DNA of 42,871 nucleotides. Origin: Flammeovirgaceae bacterium UBA1842. GTDB lineage: Bacteria > Bacteroidota > Bacteroidia > Cytophagales > Cyclobacteriaceae. Below the pieces are notes generated by a model. It saw only the letters and a program-made list of their open reading frames with translations, had not been told where the DNA came from and searched no databases. The stretch spans positions 7,321 through 50,191 of the forward strand of contig DDIU01000029.1 of NCBI GenBank assembly GCA_002338655.1, read 5' to 3'. Of this stretch, positions 15,584-23,241 are shown one piece after another; the stretch's first letter is position 1; every line of letters begins with the position of its first letter. The position numbers were made by a program, and so were the translations under genes.

Positions 15584-16375
15584 ATGAGCCTGATTAGTGA
15601 TAATATAAAATATTTAAGGAAAAAGCTTGGTCTGACCCAGGAGCAATTTGCGGAACGTATCGGGATCAAGCGATCTTTAGTGGGTGCCTATGAAGAAGGA
15701 AGGGCAGATCCGAGGATCACCAACCTGATTAATATGGCCGATATTTTCGGCACTTCCGTTGATATATTGATCAATAAGGATGTTTCCAAACTTGGAGATG
15801 CAGAGTTGAATGTAAGCAAGTTTAAACGGGGTAAAGAGGTATTGGCCATTACTGTGGATAGTGATCAAAAGGAAAACATTGAACTCGTACCTCAGAAAGC
15901 GGCCGCAGGATATCTCAATGGCTATGCTGATAGGGAGTTTATACAGGAGCTACCTAAATTCAAGCTTCCCATGCTTCCCTCTAATGCCACTTACAGGGCA
16001 TTTGAAATTACCGGTGATTCGATGTTGCCCATACTGCCTGGCACTATTATCATTGGGGAATACATAGATGATGTTAGGGATATCAAAAATGGAAAGACAT
16101 ATGTGTTGGTGACAAAAAGTGAAGGCATAGTATATAAAAGGGTCTTTAACTACATTAAAGACACTGGCAAATTGTTCTTGGTATCTGATAATAGAAATTA
16201 TGCTCCCTATCAACTTGACTTTGAGGAGGTATTGGAAGTTTGGTCCAGTAAGGCTTATATCAGTGTGCAGTTTCCAGATGCAGATTCTTCCAATGAGGTT
16301 TCAACCGAACAGTTGGCTTCCATCATACTTGATTTGCAAAAGGAGATTATTCAATTGAAGGATAAAGCGAAGTAA
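15584..16375 (+). CDS. XRE-type repressor with LexA-like S24 peptidase domain
   Basis: A 263-aa two-domain regulator. Residues 4-62 are a Cro/C1-type helix-turn-helix (LTQEQFAERIGIKRSLVGAYEEGRADP). A linker leads to an S24 self-cleaving domain. The AAAGY motif provides an Ala108-Gly109 scissile bond, the serine nucleophile is Ser146 in GDSMLP, and the general-base lysine is Lys185 in VYKRVF. All three elements are present, so self-cleavage is likely possible. A C-terminal helix (STEQLASIILDLQKEIIQLKDK) probably aids oligomerisation. It resembles phage CI and Bacteroidota LexA-like regulators, yet no phage genes are nearby. It lies two bases after the 85-aa gene. Confidence 0.92.
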   Translation: MSLISDNIKYLRKKLGLTQEQFAERIGIKRSLVGAYEEGRADPRITNLINMADIFGTSVDILINKDVSKLGDAELNVSKFKRGKEVLAITVDSDQKENIELVPQKAAAGYLNGYADREFIQELPKFKLPMLPSNATYRAFEITGDSMLPILPGTIIIGEYIDDVRDIKNGKTYVLVTKSEGIVYKRVFNYIKDTGKLFLVSDNRNYAPYQLDFEEVLEVWSSKAYISVQFPDADSSNEVSTEQLASIILDLQKEIIQLKDKAK

Positions 16376-16383
16376 GTTCTTTT

Positions 16384-16418
16384 CATTCACCGGGTGACTT
16401 AGAGTCACCCGGTGAATG
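16384..16418. terminator. Perfect 16-bp hairpin, bidirectional terminator-like (family member 1)
   Basis: CATTCACCGGGTGACT (16384-16399) pairs perfectly with 16403-16418 around a TAG loop. It lies nine bases after the repressor gene. The core TCACCGGGTGACT...AGTCACCCGGTGA recurs at 32257-32289 between another pair of convergent genes. There is no strong T-run, but the stem is very stable and symmetric. Confidence 0.7.
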
Positions 16419-16427
16419 TTGGAGGCC

Positions 16428-16460
16428 AAACCTGCAGGGTTTTTAGAACCTTACAGGTTT
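16428..16460. repeat. Second palindrome: AAACCTGCAGGGTT hairpin
   Basis: AAACCTGCAGGGTT (16428-16441) pairs with AACCTTACAGGTTT (16447-16460) around a five-base loop, with two positions that would be wobble pairs in RNA. It sits ten bases after the first hairpin and is a different sequence. Confidence 0.6.
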
Positions 16461-16570
16461 CCACTAGCCTCTCTTTTCCAGATTAATAATTTGGAAGTGG
16501 AATCCAAGGAGTTAAAAAATGTCTCTTAAAGTTGAAAGATGAATGTAGATACATAAAAAAGATAGGGAAC

Positions 16571-16629
16571 GGTTGTCCATACTCTTCGACAAGCCTGCCT
16601 GTCGGCTAGGCAGGCTCAGAGTGACAACC
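16571..16629. repeat. Composite palindromic repeat of the CTTCGACAAGC / CTCAGAGTGACA type
   Basis: The outer ends GGTTGTC (16571-16577) and GACAACC (16623-16629) are inverted repeats. Between them is CTCTTCGACAAGC followed, after an inner stem CCTGCCT/AGGCAGG (16594-16600 with 16608-16614), by CTCAGAGTGACA. The CTTCGACAAGCTCAGxxTGACA string is, from memory, a common intergenic palindromic repeat in many bacteria; here the halves are separated by an extra inner hairpin. Confidence 0.6.
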
Positions 16630-16758
16630 ATTTAGTTGCGAAAAGGCCAGAAATACATGGTGAGAAAGATTACTTCTGAATGATCTTCATAATGAAGACC
16701 CTCTCTCTGTTATAGAATTAGTGTAATTAATTTAATCAGTGAAAAGACCCACCATCAA

Positions 16759-17817
16759 TTATCGGGACTCTACTGTCTTTTTCCGTTGAATTTTTCCATT
16801 ATCGGTCTCCATGAATTTTTTCAAAAAAACGAGCTCTTTAGGAATTTCGTAACGCGTCAATACCCCCTTACATTGATCAATAAAAGATGAGAGTTTTTCA
16901 TTTTCTTCTCCTTCAACAAACAAAGTGACCCGTTGGCCAAGCAATTCATCAGGAATGCCATAAATGAAAAATCTTGAGGGACTTATTTTTGAGATAAAAG
17001 GTTCTATTTTTTGCTCTACCTCCTCCGCCTGAACTTTAATGCCTCCGGTATTGATTACATTATCCACACGGCCTAACCACTGAAATCGATGAGAATCAAT
17101 CAATTTTACCCGGTCATTGGTGATAATCGTTTGGTTATTGGTGACAGGAGCACAGATGGTTAAACAGTCTCTTTGGTCAACAGAAAGAATTACATTAGCA
17201 AAGGCATTAAAATAATTTGACTTAGCCTCTCCATTTACCCTGCGTAATGCAATATGGGAGACGGTCTCTGTCATGCCATAAGTAGCAAAAATAGGTGTGG
17301 AGATAGGCTGTAAATCTTTTTCTAAGGTGGAACTAATTTCACCGCCACCAACAATGACAGCGCCTACTCTTTTGAGGTGCTGTCGGGTTTGTTCGTTATT
17401 TATAATATTGGTGAGCTGTAAGGGAACAACAGCAATAAAGTCCAATTGGATGCCCACATTGAGTAATGGATTTGATGTAGGTGCTAGGGCAACGATATTC
17501 ATGTTATTGATCAATGCACGAATAAGCATCATTTTACCTCCAATAAATGCAGGGTTAATACATAGTAGTACAGTCTGATCGGGGAGTAGATTAAGTGCTT
17601 TGATGGTGTTATTGGCACTGATCATCATTTGTTCCCTAGTAATTTCTATTTCTTGAGGTTTTCCTGTAGAACCGGAAGTGGTTAAACTGAAAGTCTTTTG
17701 CCCATTTTGCCACTGATTTATTAATGTTAATACCTCATTTTGAAATGGATTTGCAGCAATGTCAGCAGTCAACTGATCAATGGGATGTTTAACCGTATCG
17801 AATAGAAGCCAAGCCAT
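16759..17817 (-). CDS. menE: o-Succinylbenzoate-CoA ligase (MenE)
   Basis: A 352-aa AMP-forming ligase that activates o-succinylbenzoate with CoA in menaquinone synthesis. The P-loop-like TTSGSTGKP (about residues 46-54), the ATYGMTETVSH motif, and the C-terminal GRVDNVINTGGIKVQAEEVE and GKIQRKK segments are all present. At 352 aa it is shorter than E. coli or Bacillus MenE (about 450-490), as is usual for the compact Bacteroidota form. Its ATG at 17817 directly abuts the menD stop (TAAATG). It is the last gene of the men operon. Confidence 0.92.
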   Translation of the reverse strand: MAWLLFDTVKHPIDQLTADIAANPFQNEVLTLINQWQNGQKTFSLTTSGSTGKPQEIEITREQMMISANNTIKALNLLPDQTVLLCINPAFIGGKMMLIRALINNMNIVALAPTSNPLLNVGIQLDFIAVVPLQLTNIINNEQTRQHLKRVGAVIVGGGEISSTLEKDLQPISTPIFATYGMTETVSHIALRRVNGEAKSNYFNAFANVILSVDQRDCLTICAPVTNNQTIITNDRVKLIDSHRFQWLGRVDNVINTGGIKVQAEEVEQKIEPFISKISPSRFFIYGIPDELLGQRVTLFVEGEENEKLSSFIDQCKGVLTRYEIPKELVFLKKFMETDNGKIQRKKTVESR

Positions 17818-19530
17818 TTATTTCAACTCATTGAATGCTGCTTTGAAATCTTCCAGTATCCTTTTGTTTTCTTTGCTATCGCTTTCCAATTCTAAAATCT
17901 TAGGCTTCCCGTCCAATTCAAAAAATTGCTTCATGAAATTTTTCAACTTACTCCGTTTGTTGCAGAGAAAGTAATCCATATTAAATTCGTCAGCAACGTT
18001 GGACGCGGTTAATTTTTGTTCTGTTTCGAAGTACGTTTCGAGTTCGGGTAAGGCATCTGGACCTTTGATAATCCTAAAAATACCCCCAGCATGATTATTA
18101 AGCACAACAATCCGTAAATTGGGTATTGGATAATTATGCCAGAAAGCATTACGATCGTATAGAAACGCAAGGTCTCCTGTAATCAGTACGTTTAGTTTAT
18201 CATTGGCCAAACTGGCACCTACTGTAGTGCTGTTGCACCCATCAATACCACTTGTCCCTCTATTTGCATAGACATTGATTTGTTTATTATCCTCCAACCC
18301 AATGAAATTCGCATAGCGCACACTCATACTGTTGGCCAAATGAAGGTTGCAGTTCCCTGGTAAATTGTCCAGTACTTCTTTCACTAGTTCGAACTCACCC
18401 AATGGCTCTTGTGGAAAGAAATTACTTAATAAACGCTTTACTTTTCGCTCTTCAATTTGCCAAATATGGAAGTAGTTCTCCTGCTTTTGATCATCGAAAT
18501 TATAATCATTTTCTATCTGAGCTATTTCTTCAAGGAAATTTTGTGGTGATGTTCTTATAACCTTAGTGAGTGACTGATAGGTATCGGCTACTTGTCCCGC
18601 TTGCTGAATATGCCAGTGGGCTTTGGGCTTATACTTTCTCAACATCAGTTTGAGGTTTTTTGAAAGCATTGACTTCCCAAATGTGACAAGAAGATCGGGC
18701 TGTAGGCTCTCGTGCAGTCCTTTTTTGGCCGATCCAAGAAACACATCAGAATGCAGTATCACATCGGTGGCGGATTGGATGTTTGATATTATATCCCCTA
18801 CAATCGGAATTTTCTGCTCCTTGGTTAATTGCCCCAACAAATCAAGTTCACGCTTACTGGGCGCGGCCTGACCGTAGATTATCAATTTTCTACTATAACT
18901 TCTCCATTGTATCGCTAATTCATCTTTTGTATGTGCATCAAAAAGAGGGATGGGAGAGGTTTGTGCAATAACTTTCACCTCGGCTTTCACCTCGGCTTCT
19001 GTATTTGGATACAGAGGCTCTCGAAACGGGAAATTGACATGTACTGGTCCGCAAGGGAATTCATAAGAAAGGTTTACCGCTTCGGATATCATCCGTTGCC
19101 CATGCCATGAGGCATCATCATTGATTGAATCAACTGGCATGTTGTAACTACCCTTTACATGCTTGCCATATATATTTTCTTGTCTAATGGTTTGTCCATC
19201 TAGCTGATCAATCCATTCTGGGGGCCGATCGGCAGTAAAAATAAGGAGAGGGATTTGTTGAAAATAAGCTTCAGCCACCGCAGGGCTGTAATTCAGAGCT
19301 GCTGAGCCGGAGGTGCAAATCAACACTACGGGCTTATTCGTTTGCTGAGCCATACCCAATGCTATGAATGCCGCTGATCTCTCATCAGGTATCACTTTGC
19401 AAGCGATAGCTTCATTCCTTGCAAAAGCTATAGTTAGTGGTGCATTTCTTGAACCAGGGGAGATGATCGCGTGTGTAACGCCTAACTGCGCACAGATCTC
19501 AGGGATATTGAATATTTGAGGATAATTCAA
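17818..19530 (-). CDS. menD: 2-succinyl-5-enolpyruvyl-6-hydroxy-3-cyclohexene-1-carboxylate synthase
   Basis: A 570-aa ThDP-dependent enzyme that joins 2-oxoglutarate (after decarboxylation) to isochorismate. The N-terminus carries SPGSRNAPL (from Ser24) and the catalytic-glutamate region VIPDERSAAF (Glu50). The C-terminal ThDP domain has NRGTSGIDGC and the GDLAFLYDRN metal-binding motif. The only usable start is a TTG at 19530, whose TTGA overlaps the menF stop by four bases. The upstream and downstream genes are menF and menE, confirming the pathway assignment. Confidence 0.96.
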   Translation of the reverse strand: MNYPQIFNIPEICAQLGVTHAIISPGSRNAPLTIAFARNEAIACKVIPDERSAAFIALGMAQQTNKPVVLICTSGSAALNYSPAVAEAYFQQIPLLIFTADRPPEWIDQLDGQTIRQENIYGKHVKGSYNMPVDSINDDASWHGQRMISEAVNLSYEFPCGPVHVNFPFREPLYPNTEAEVKAEVKVIAQTSPIPLFDAHTKDELAIQWRSYSRKLIIYGQAAPSKRELDLLGQLTKEQKIPIVGDIISNIQSATDVILHSDVFLGSAKKGLHESLQPDLLVTFGKSMLSKNLKLMLRKYKPKAHWHIQQAGQVADTYQSLTKVIRTSPQNFLEEIAQIENDYNFDDQKQENYFHIWQIEERKVKRLLSNFFPQEPLGEFELVKEVLDNLPGNCNLHLANSMSVRYANFIGLEDNKQINVYANRGTSGIDGCNSTTVGASLANDKLNVLITGDLAFLYDRNAFWHNYPIPNLRIVVLNNHAGGIFRIIKGPDALPELETYFETEQKLTASNVADEFNMDYFLCNKRSKLKNFMKQFFELDGKPKILELESDSKENKRILEDFKAAFNELK

Positions 19531-20708
19531 TTGGAGATTACATTTAGTAGGGTATTCATTTTCATTTCCGTCTCACTCCATTCTTTTTCTGGGTTAGAAT
19601 CTTCGGTTACACCAGCACCAGCAAATAAGGTGATTTCATTTTCTTCCACTTTCATGCACCTTAAGTTTACGTACAAATTAGTTGATTCATCAATATTTAC
19701 AGGGCCTAAATACCCACTATAATACTCGCGATCATAGCCCTCATGTTGTTGGAGAAAAGCATAAGACGACTCTAGTGGCATGCCACATACGGCAGAAGTT
19801 GGATGTAGCAGATTGAGCATAGTGCTTCCTAGTTCGGGAAAGTTTGTTTCCCTCATGTTTACCAAATACTCCGTTTTGAGATGAATTAAATTGCCTGCTT
19901 TTATTGTTTTGGGGCCATTTTCCTGATATTCCCTCAACCTTATTTTCTTAAAATTATTGATGATATACCTACTTACTAGGGCTTGTTCTTCAATTTCTTT
20001 TTGGGTCCAGGCAACGTCTGCCAATATTTTGGAGCTATCATAAATTTGTGTGGCTGCCAATGCTACTGTTTTAAATAGGTCTCCCTCTGTACTTATTAGC
20101 AGTTCTGGAGTTGCTCCAATCCAGATGTTGGTAGTTGGTGTGTAGACGATGGATACAAATGCATTGGTATATGTATTTGTAAGTTGAACAAAATGGTTTC
20201 CAAAAGATTGCTGAGAATTGAATTTTATCTTTCGATGCCTTGAGGGTACAACTTTAGTAAAGATGCCCGACTTAATTTTATCAATTGACAATGCCACTAG
20301 GGATTTGAAGCTGACCCCATCTTCCGGAAGATTCGAAAAAGTTAATGTTTTATCGGTTTCTATAGTTTCGTTTTCTAAGAATGATAAAAGACTATCAGTT
20401 AAAGTTGAGTTTTCGTAATCGATCTTAGTGGAGTCACCCCATTGAACAAATAAATCCTTTTTCAAAAAAAGTTTATCTTTCTGGGGATCATAAGGTGAAA
20501 ACACAAAGCCAGATGGGCTTGTTTCCAGGTTGATACTATCTATTGACAACCCTGAAGAAAAATCTACCATGAGGTTAATGACATTGGAATTCGGGTTTTT
20601 CCAAGTGGCAAAGGAATATTGATTGACTTTGCAGAATTTTATAAGCCCATCAATGAGTGTGTCAATAGGATGATGAGTCAAAATATCGGTATGTTGAAGT
20701 TTATGCAT
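19527..20708 (-). CDS. menF: Isochorismate synthase
   Basis: A 393-aa chorismate-binding enzyme that makes isochorismate for menaquinone synthesis. The C-terminal catalytic domain has KVVPSRHRKIKF, ATPELLIS, the helix ALVSRYIINNF, HPTSAVCGMP and the closing EGYDREYYSGYLGPV and FAGAGVTEDSNPEKEW segments expected of the family. The frame is open to 20750 through a TTG, but the ATG at 20708 (MHKLQHTDIL) shares one base with the stop of the upstream hotdog gene (TAATG), which decides the start. The N-terminal third is less conserved, as is normal. A siderophore-type EntC cannot be excluded from sequence alone, but menD and menE follow directly. Confidence 0.93.
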   Translation of the reverse strand: MHKLQHTDILTHHPIDTLIDGLIKFCKVNQYSFATWKNPNSNVINLMVDFSSGLSIDSINLETSPSGFVFSPYDPQKDKLFLKKDLFVQWGDSTKIDYENSTLTDSLLSFLENETIETDKTLTFSNLPEDGVSFKSLVALSIDKIKSGIFTKVVPSRHRKIKFNSQQSFGNHFVQLTNTYTNAFVSIVYTPTTNIWIGATPELLISTEGDLFKTVALAATQIYDSSKILADVAWTQKEIEEQALVSRYIINNFKKIRLREYQENGPKTIKAGNLIHLKTEYLVNMRETNFPELGSTMLNLLHPTSAVCGMPLESSYAFLQQHEGYDREYYSGYLGPVNIDESTNLYVNLRCMKVEENEITLFAGAGVTEDSNPEKEWSETEMKMNTLLNVISN

Positions 20709-21127
20709 TATTTTTTGGAAATGACAGACATGGTTATCCTGCTTACACAAATTTTCTGATCCTCCTCATTTGTAATAGTAATCTCCCAGACTTGTGTAGA
20801 TCGTCCGACATGAAGGGGTTTAGTGGTACCAAATACGAAACCACTTCGCACACTTTTCAAATGATTGGCGTTGATTTCCAAGCCTACACACAAGTATTTG
20901 GTAGAGTCTACCGAGCAATGTGCAGCCACACTACCTAATGTTTCCGCTAATGTGACACTAGCCCCTCCGTGAAGAAGTCCATAAGGCTGATGATGCCTAC
21001 TATCAACAGGCATTTTAGCAGAAACGAAATCTGGACCCACGGCCGTAAATTCAATACCAAGATGTTCCATCATGGTATTTTTGGTCATGTCATTGAGTTG
21101 TTTAACTGTTATTGCAGGGTTGATCAT
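20708..21127 (-). CDS. menI: PaaI/YdiI-type hotdog thioesterase, probable 1,4-dihydroxy-2-naphthoyl-CoA hydrolase
   Basis: A 139-aa hotdog thioesterase with the PaaI-type motif GLLHGGASVTLAET. His53, Gly54 and the catalytic Glu62 line up with the active site of E. coli MenI (YdiI). Length and single-domain form fit that subfamily. It is the first gene of the operon menI-menF-menD-menE and shares a base with menF, so a role in removing CoA from dihydroxynaphthoyl-CoA is a strong inference from context. A generic PaaI thioesterase is the main alternative. It starts at ATG 21127. Confidence 0.82.
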   Translation of the reverse strand: MINPAITVKQLNDMTKNTMMEHLGIEFTAVGPDFVSAKMPVDSRHHQPYGLLHGGASVTLAETLGSVAAHCSVDSTKYLCVGLEINANHLKSVRSGFVFGTTKPLHVGRSTQVWEITITNEEDQKICVSRITMSVISKK

Positions 21128-21146
21128 CCTATATCGATAAAAAGTC

Positions 21147-21167
21147 TATTTTTGCGCACCAAAAATA
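21147..21167. promoter_or_regulatory. Symmetric pair of divergent -7 boxes between menI and a histidine phosphatase gene
   Basis: TATTTTTG (21147-21154, plus strand) and its inverted copy CAAAAATA (21160-21167, so TATTTTTG on minus) are separated by five bases, forming a 21-base palindrome. Each matches the Bacteroidota -7 consensus exactly and points to the gene on its own side: the plus box to the TTG at 21176, the minus box to menI at 21127. A TTTG on the minus strand (complement of 21184-21187) could be the -33 box of the menI promoter, with a 16-base spacer. Confidence 0.6.
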
Positions 21168-21175
21168 ATTACAAA

Positions 21176-21796
21176 TTGAAGAGCAAAAAAATATATTTGA
21201 TAAGGCATGGCCAAACGGACTATAATTTAAAAGGAATAGTGCAGGGGAGTGGAGTAGACTCTTCACTTAACGCAACGGGATTGGCACAATCGAGTGCTTT
21301 TTATGCTAAATACAAAAATGTGCCTTTTGATAAGGTCTATACTTCGCAACTTCAGCGCAGTATCCAATCGGTGGCTGGATTTATAAATGATGGGAAGCCC
21401 CATCAAGCCCTTGAGGGATTGAATGAAATTAATTGGGGAACTAGAGAGGGGTGTAAGATTACCCCTGAGGAAGATGCCTATTATCATCAGGTGATTAAAT
21501 GGTGGCAAGAAGGAAAAGTAGATTTTCCAATAGAAGGGGGCGAGTCTCCTATAGACGTATACAATCGCCAAAAGGTGGCAATGGAAGAGATATTATCTAA
21601 CGAGGAGGAGAAATGCATCCTTATCTGCATGCACGGTAGGGCCATGCGTGTGTTGCTTTGCCAACTTTTGAATTACCCATTACATTGTATGGATTTATTT
21701 GAGCATACTAATTTATGTCTGTATAAATTAAACTATACTGGGAGTATGTTTACCATAGAATTGTTTAACAATACTGACCATCTTACAGCCCTTTGA
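21176..21796 (+). CDS. Histidine phosphatase family protein (phosphoglycerate mutase-like)
   Basis: A 206-aa phosphatase of the histidine-acid branch. The N-terminal motif YLIRHGQTDYN contains the phosphohistidine (His11 from this start) and Arg10. The later CILICMHGRAMRVLL supplies the second active-site His. The frame is open upstream to 20969, but that region is antisense to menI and shows no homology-like sequence. The TTG at 21176, two residues before the SKKIYLIRHG core and right after a promoter-like box, is the likely start. The substrate is unknown; relatives include cofactor-dependent mutases and alpha-ribazole phosphatase. Its 3' end overlaps the convergent TPR gene by 14 bases. 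Confidence 0.88.
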   Translation: MKSKKIYLIRHGQTDYNLKGIVQGSGVDSSLNATGLAQSSAFYAKYKNVPFDKVYTSQLQRSIQSVAGFINDGKPHQALEGLNEINWGTREGCKITPEEDAYYHQVIKWWQEGKVDFPIEGGESPIDVYNRQKVAMEEILSNEEEKCILICMHGRAMRVLLCQLLNYPLHCMDLFEHTNLCLYKLNYTGSMFTIELFNNTDHLTAL

Positions 21797-23240
21797 TTAA
21801 GTTCAAACCAGCCTCGGCTTTAGTGTCAATGCTATTTTTATATTCATGGTGCCGATAAGATTTGGCCTTTAAGTAATAATCTTTAGCAAGCTTATATTCT
21901 TTTTGGTCTGCATAGAGATGGCCAAGCATTAATGCCGAATTGGGCGCAAAATACCAGTTATCATTTTTGGATTTGCTTATTACAGCTTTATAAAGAGCCA
22001 TAGCTTGCGGTAGATTATTTGTCTTGTGCTCCAAGCGAGCTTCTCTATATATGATTTCAACTGAATCGCGTTGGTTAACTAGTTCAAGATCACCATTTAA
22101 TAATTTCCTTGCTGTTGCATAAAATCCACCATCCGTAGCAAGCCTAAGTTGCATAATTCCTTTGTTCAAGGTTTCAGCCTTTTCCAATATTTTGGTGGCA
22201 TACCTGTCTGCTTCTGTGATTTCTATATTTATTGATTTAGCCTGCTGTAGTGAAGCTGTAAGACCAGTAGTATCTTGGCTAAGGTATTTGCATAAATAGC
22301 GCTTATAAAAACTATCTTTTATGTTTGATTGACCACTATATTCATTGATATATTTATTATAAAGCCTTGATGCATTATCGTAGTCACCTTTTTGTAAGTA
22401 TGCCTCCGCTGCCAAATAGTTAAGGTGGGGTAGGTTATTTGTATGAATAGTACTTTCGAAGAGCTTTATCGCCAATCCACTTTGACTATTCTTAATAAAA
22501 ACACTCATTTTAGCTAAAATAAGTAATTGACTCTCGTCAGTATTAATGTGATCTAACCGATGCTTGGCACTTTCGGGTTCTTGCAGAATATAGGCTTCTG
22601 AGAGACTTAGCAAAAGTAGGGATTCAAGACTAAAGGCACTTTCTGTATCGATCAGTTTGGATAGTTCAGTTTTGCCCTGTTCTACAGACCCTTTTAATCC
22701 CACAATAGAAAGTAACCATTGGTACTTTTCAGGAATTGAACCTACCAATATATGGATTAGCCCTATTGTCTTGAGGTTTGGAAGGAAGTTGGGGTAAGCC
22801 GATACATTCTTTTCGATTAAACGAAAGGCCTGACGAAATTGCCATCCAGATTCCAACTGTTGATCAAATTTCAAATAGACAAAAGCCGCTCTTAACCGTA
22901 GTTCTGCCAAATAAAAATTCTTGTAAGGGCTGCTTGAATCAGCTCCTTCTATTATTTTCAGGGATTCTTCAAAATTGTCTTCATAAGCATCGAGTTTAGC
23001 CTTATTTTCAGTTAATAATAAGTGTAGCGTGGCCTTAAGGTTATGAAGGTATAATGAGGCAGGTGAATTATTTGATGCCTCAGACAATGGGGTGTTATTC
23101 TCAATTAGGTTTTTATAGGAGGTAAGCTCTTGATTGGTAAATTCCCATTGCACTTGAGCCAATGCAACATTATGCAATAAAAAAAGGCAAACTGTTAAGT
23201 TTACCTTTTTTATAAATCCATCTGTTAAAAAGCCTTTCAA
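21783..23240 (-). CDS. Secreted TPR-repeat protein, DUF3808-like
   Basis: A 485-aa protein with a signal peptide (hydrophobic stretch about residues 14-27, cleavage near ALAQ). The rest is helical with TPR-type pairs, clear near residues 275-300 (YLAAEAYLQKGDYDNASRLYNKYINEY) and 430-465 (ALMLGHLYADQKEYKLAKDYYLKA). A central GLIHILVGSIPEKYQWLLSIVGLKGSVEQG segment resembles DUF3808 / TPR39-like proteins. It probably acts as a periplasmic scaffold; no partner is evident. The only workable start is a TTG at 23240, one base after the preceding stop. It is third in the Nif3 operon. Confidence 0.78.
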   Translation of the reverse strand: MKGFLTDGFIKKVNLTVCLFLLHNVALAQVQWEFTNQELTSYKNLIENNTPLSEASNNSPASLYLHNLKATLHLLLTENKAKLDAYEDNFEESLKIIEGADSSSPYKNFYLAELRLRAAFVYLKFDQQLESGWQFRQAFRLIEKNVSAYPNFLPNLKTIGLIHILVGSIPEKYQWLLSIVGLKGSVEQGKTELSKLIDTESAFSLESLLLLSLSEAYILQEPESAKHRLDHINTDESQLLILAKMSVFIKNSQSGLAIKLFESTIHTNNLPHLNYLAAEAYLQKGDYDNASRLYNKYINEYSGQSNIKDSFYKRYLCKYLSQDTTGLTASLQQAKSINIEITEADRYATKILEKAETLNKGIMQLRLATDGGFYATARKLLNGDLELVNQRDSVEIIYREARLEHKTNNLPQAMALYKAVISKSKNDNWYFAPNSALMLGHLYADQKEYKLAKDYYLKAKSYRHHEYKNSIDTKAEAGLNLIKGL

Positions 23241-23241
23241 A

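Larger units (their letters stand above)
16376..16758. other. Intergenic region with a cluster of palindromic elements, no gene
   Basis: A 383-base gap between convergent genes (the repressor on plus, menE on minus). It contains three different palindromic elements in its first two thirds, listed separately at 16384, 16428 and 16571. From 16630 to 16758 I see neither a convincing coding frame nor an RNA gene. Confidence 0.7.

Noticed and set aside
15584..16375. Prophage remnant indicated by the CI/LexA-like repressor
   Set aside because: No integrase, structural gene, attachment site or compositional shift is visible nearby; both flanks are ordinary chromosomal genes.
20969..21175. N-terminal extension of the histidine phosphatase frame
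   Set aside because: The extension is antisense to menI, has no phosphatase-like sequence, and a promoter-like box lies just before the TTG at 21176.
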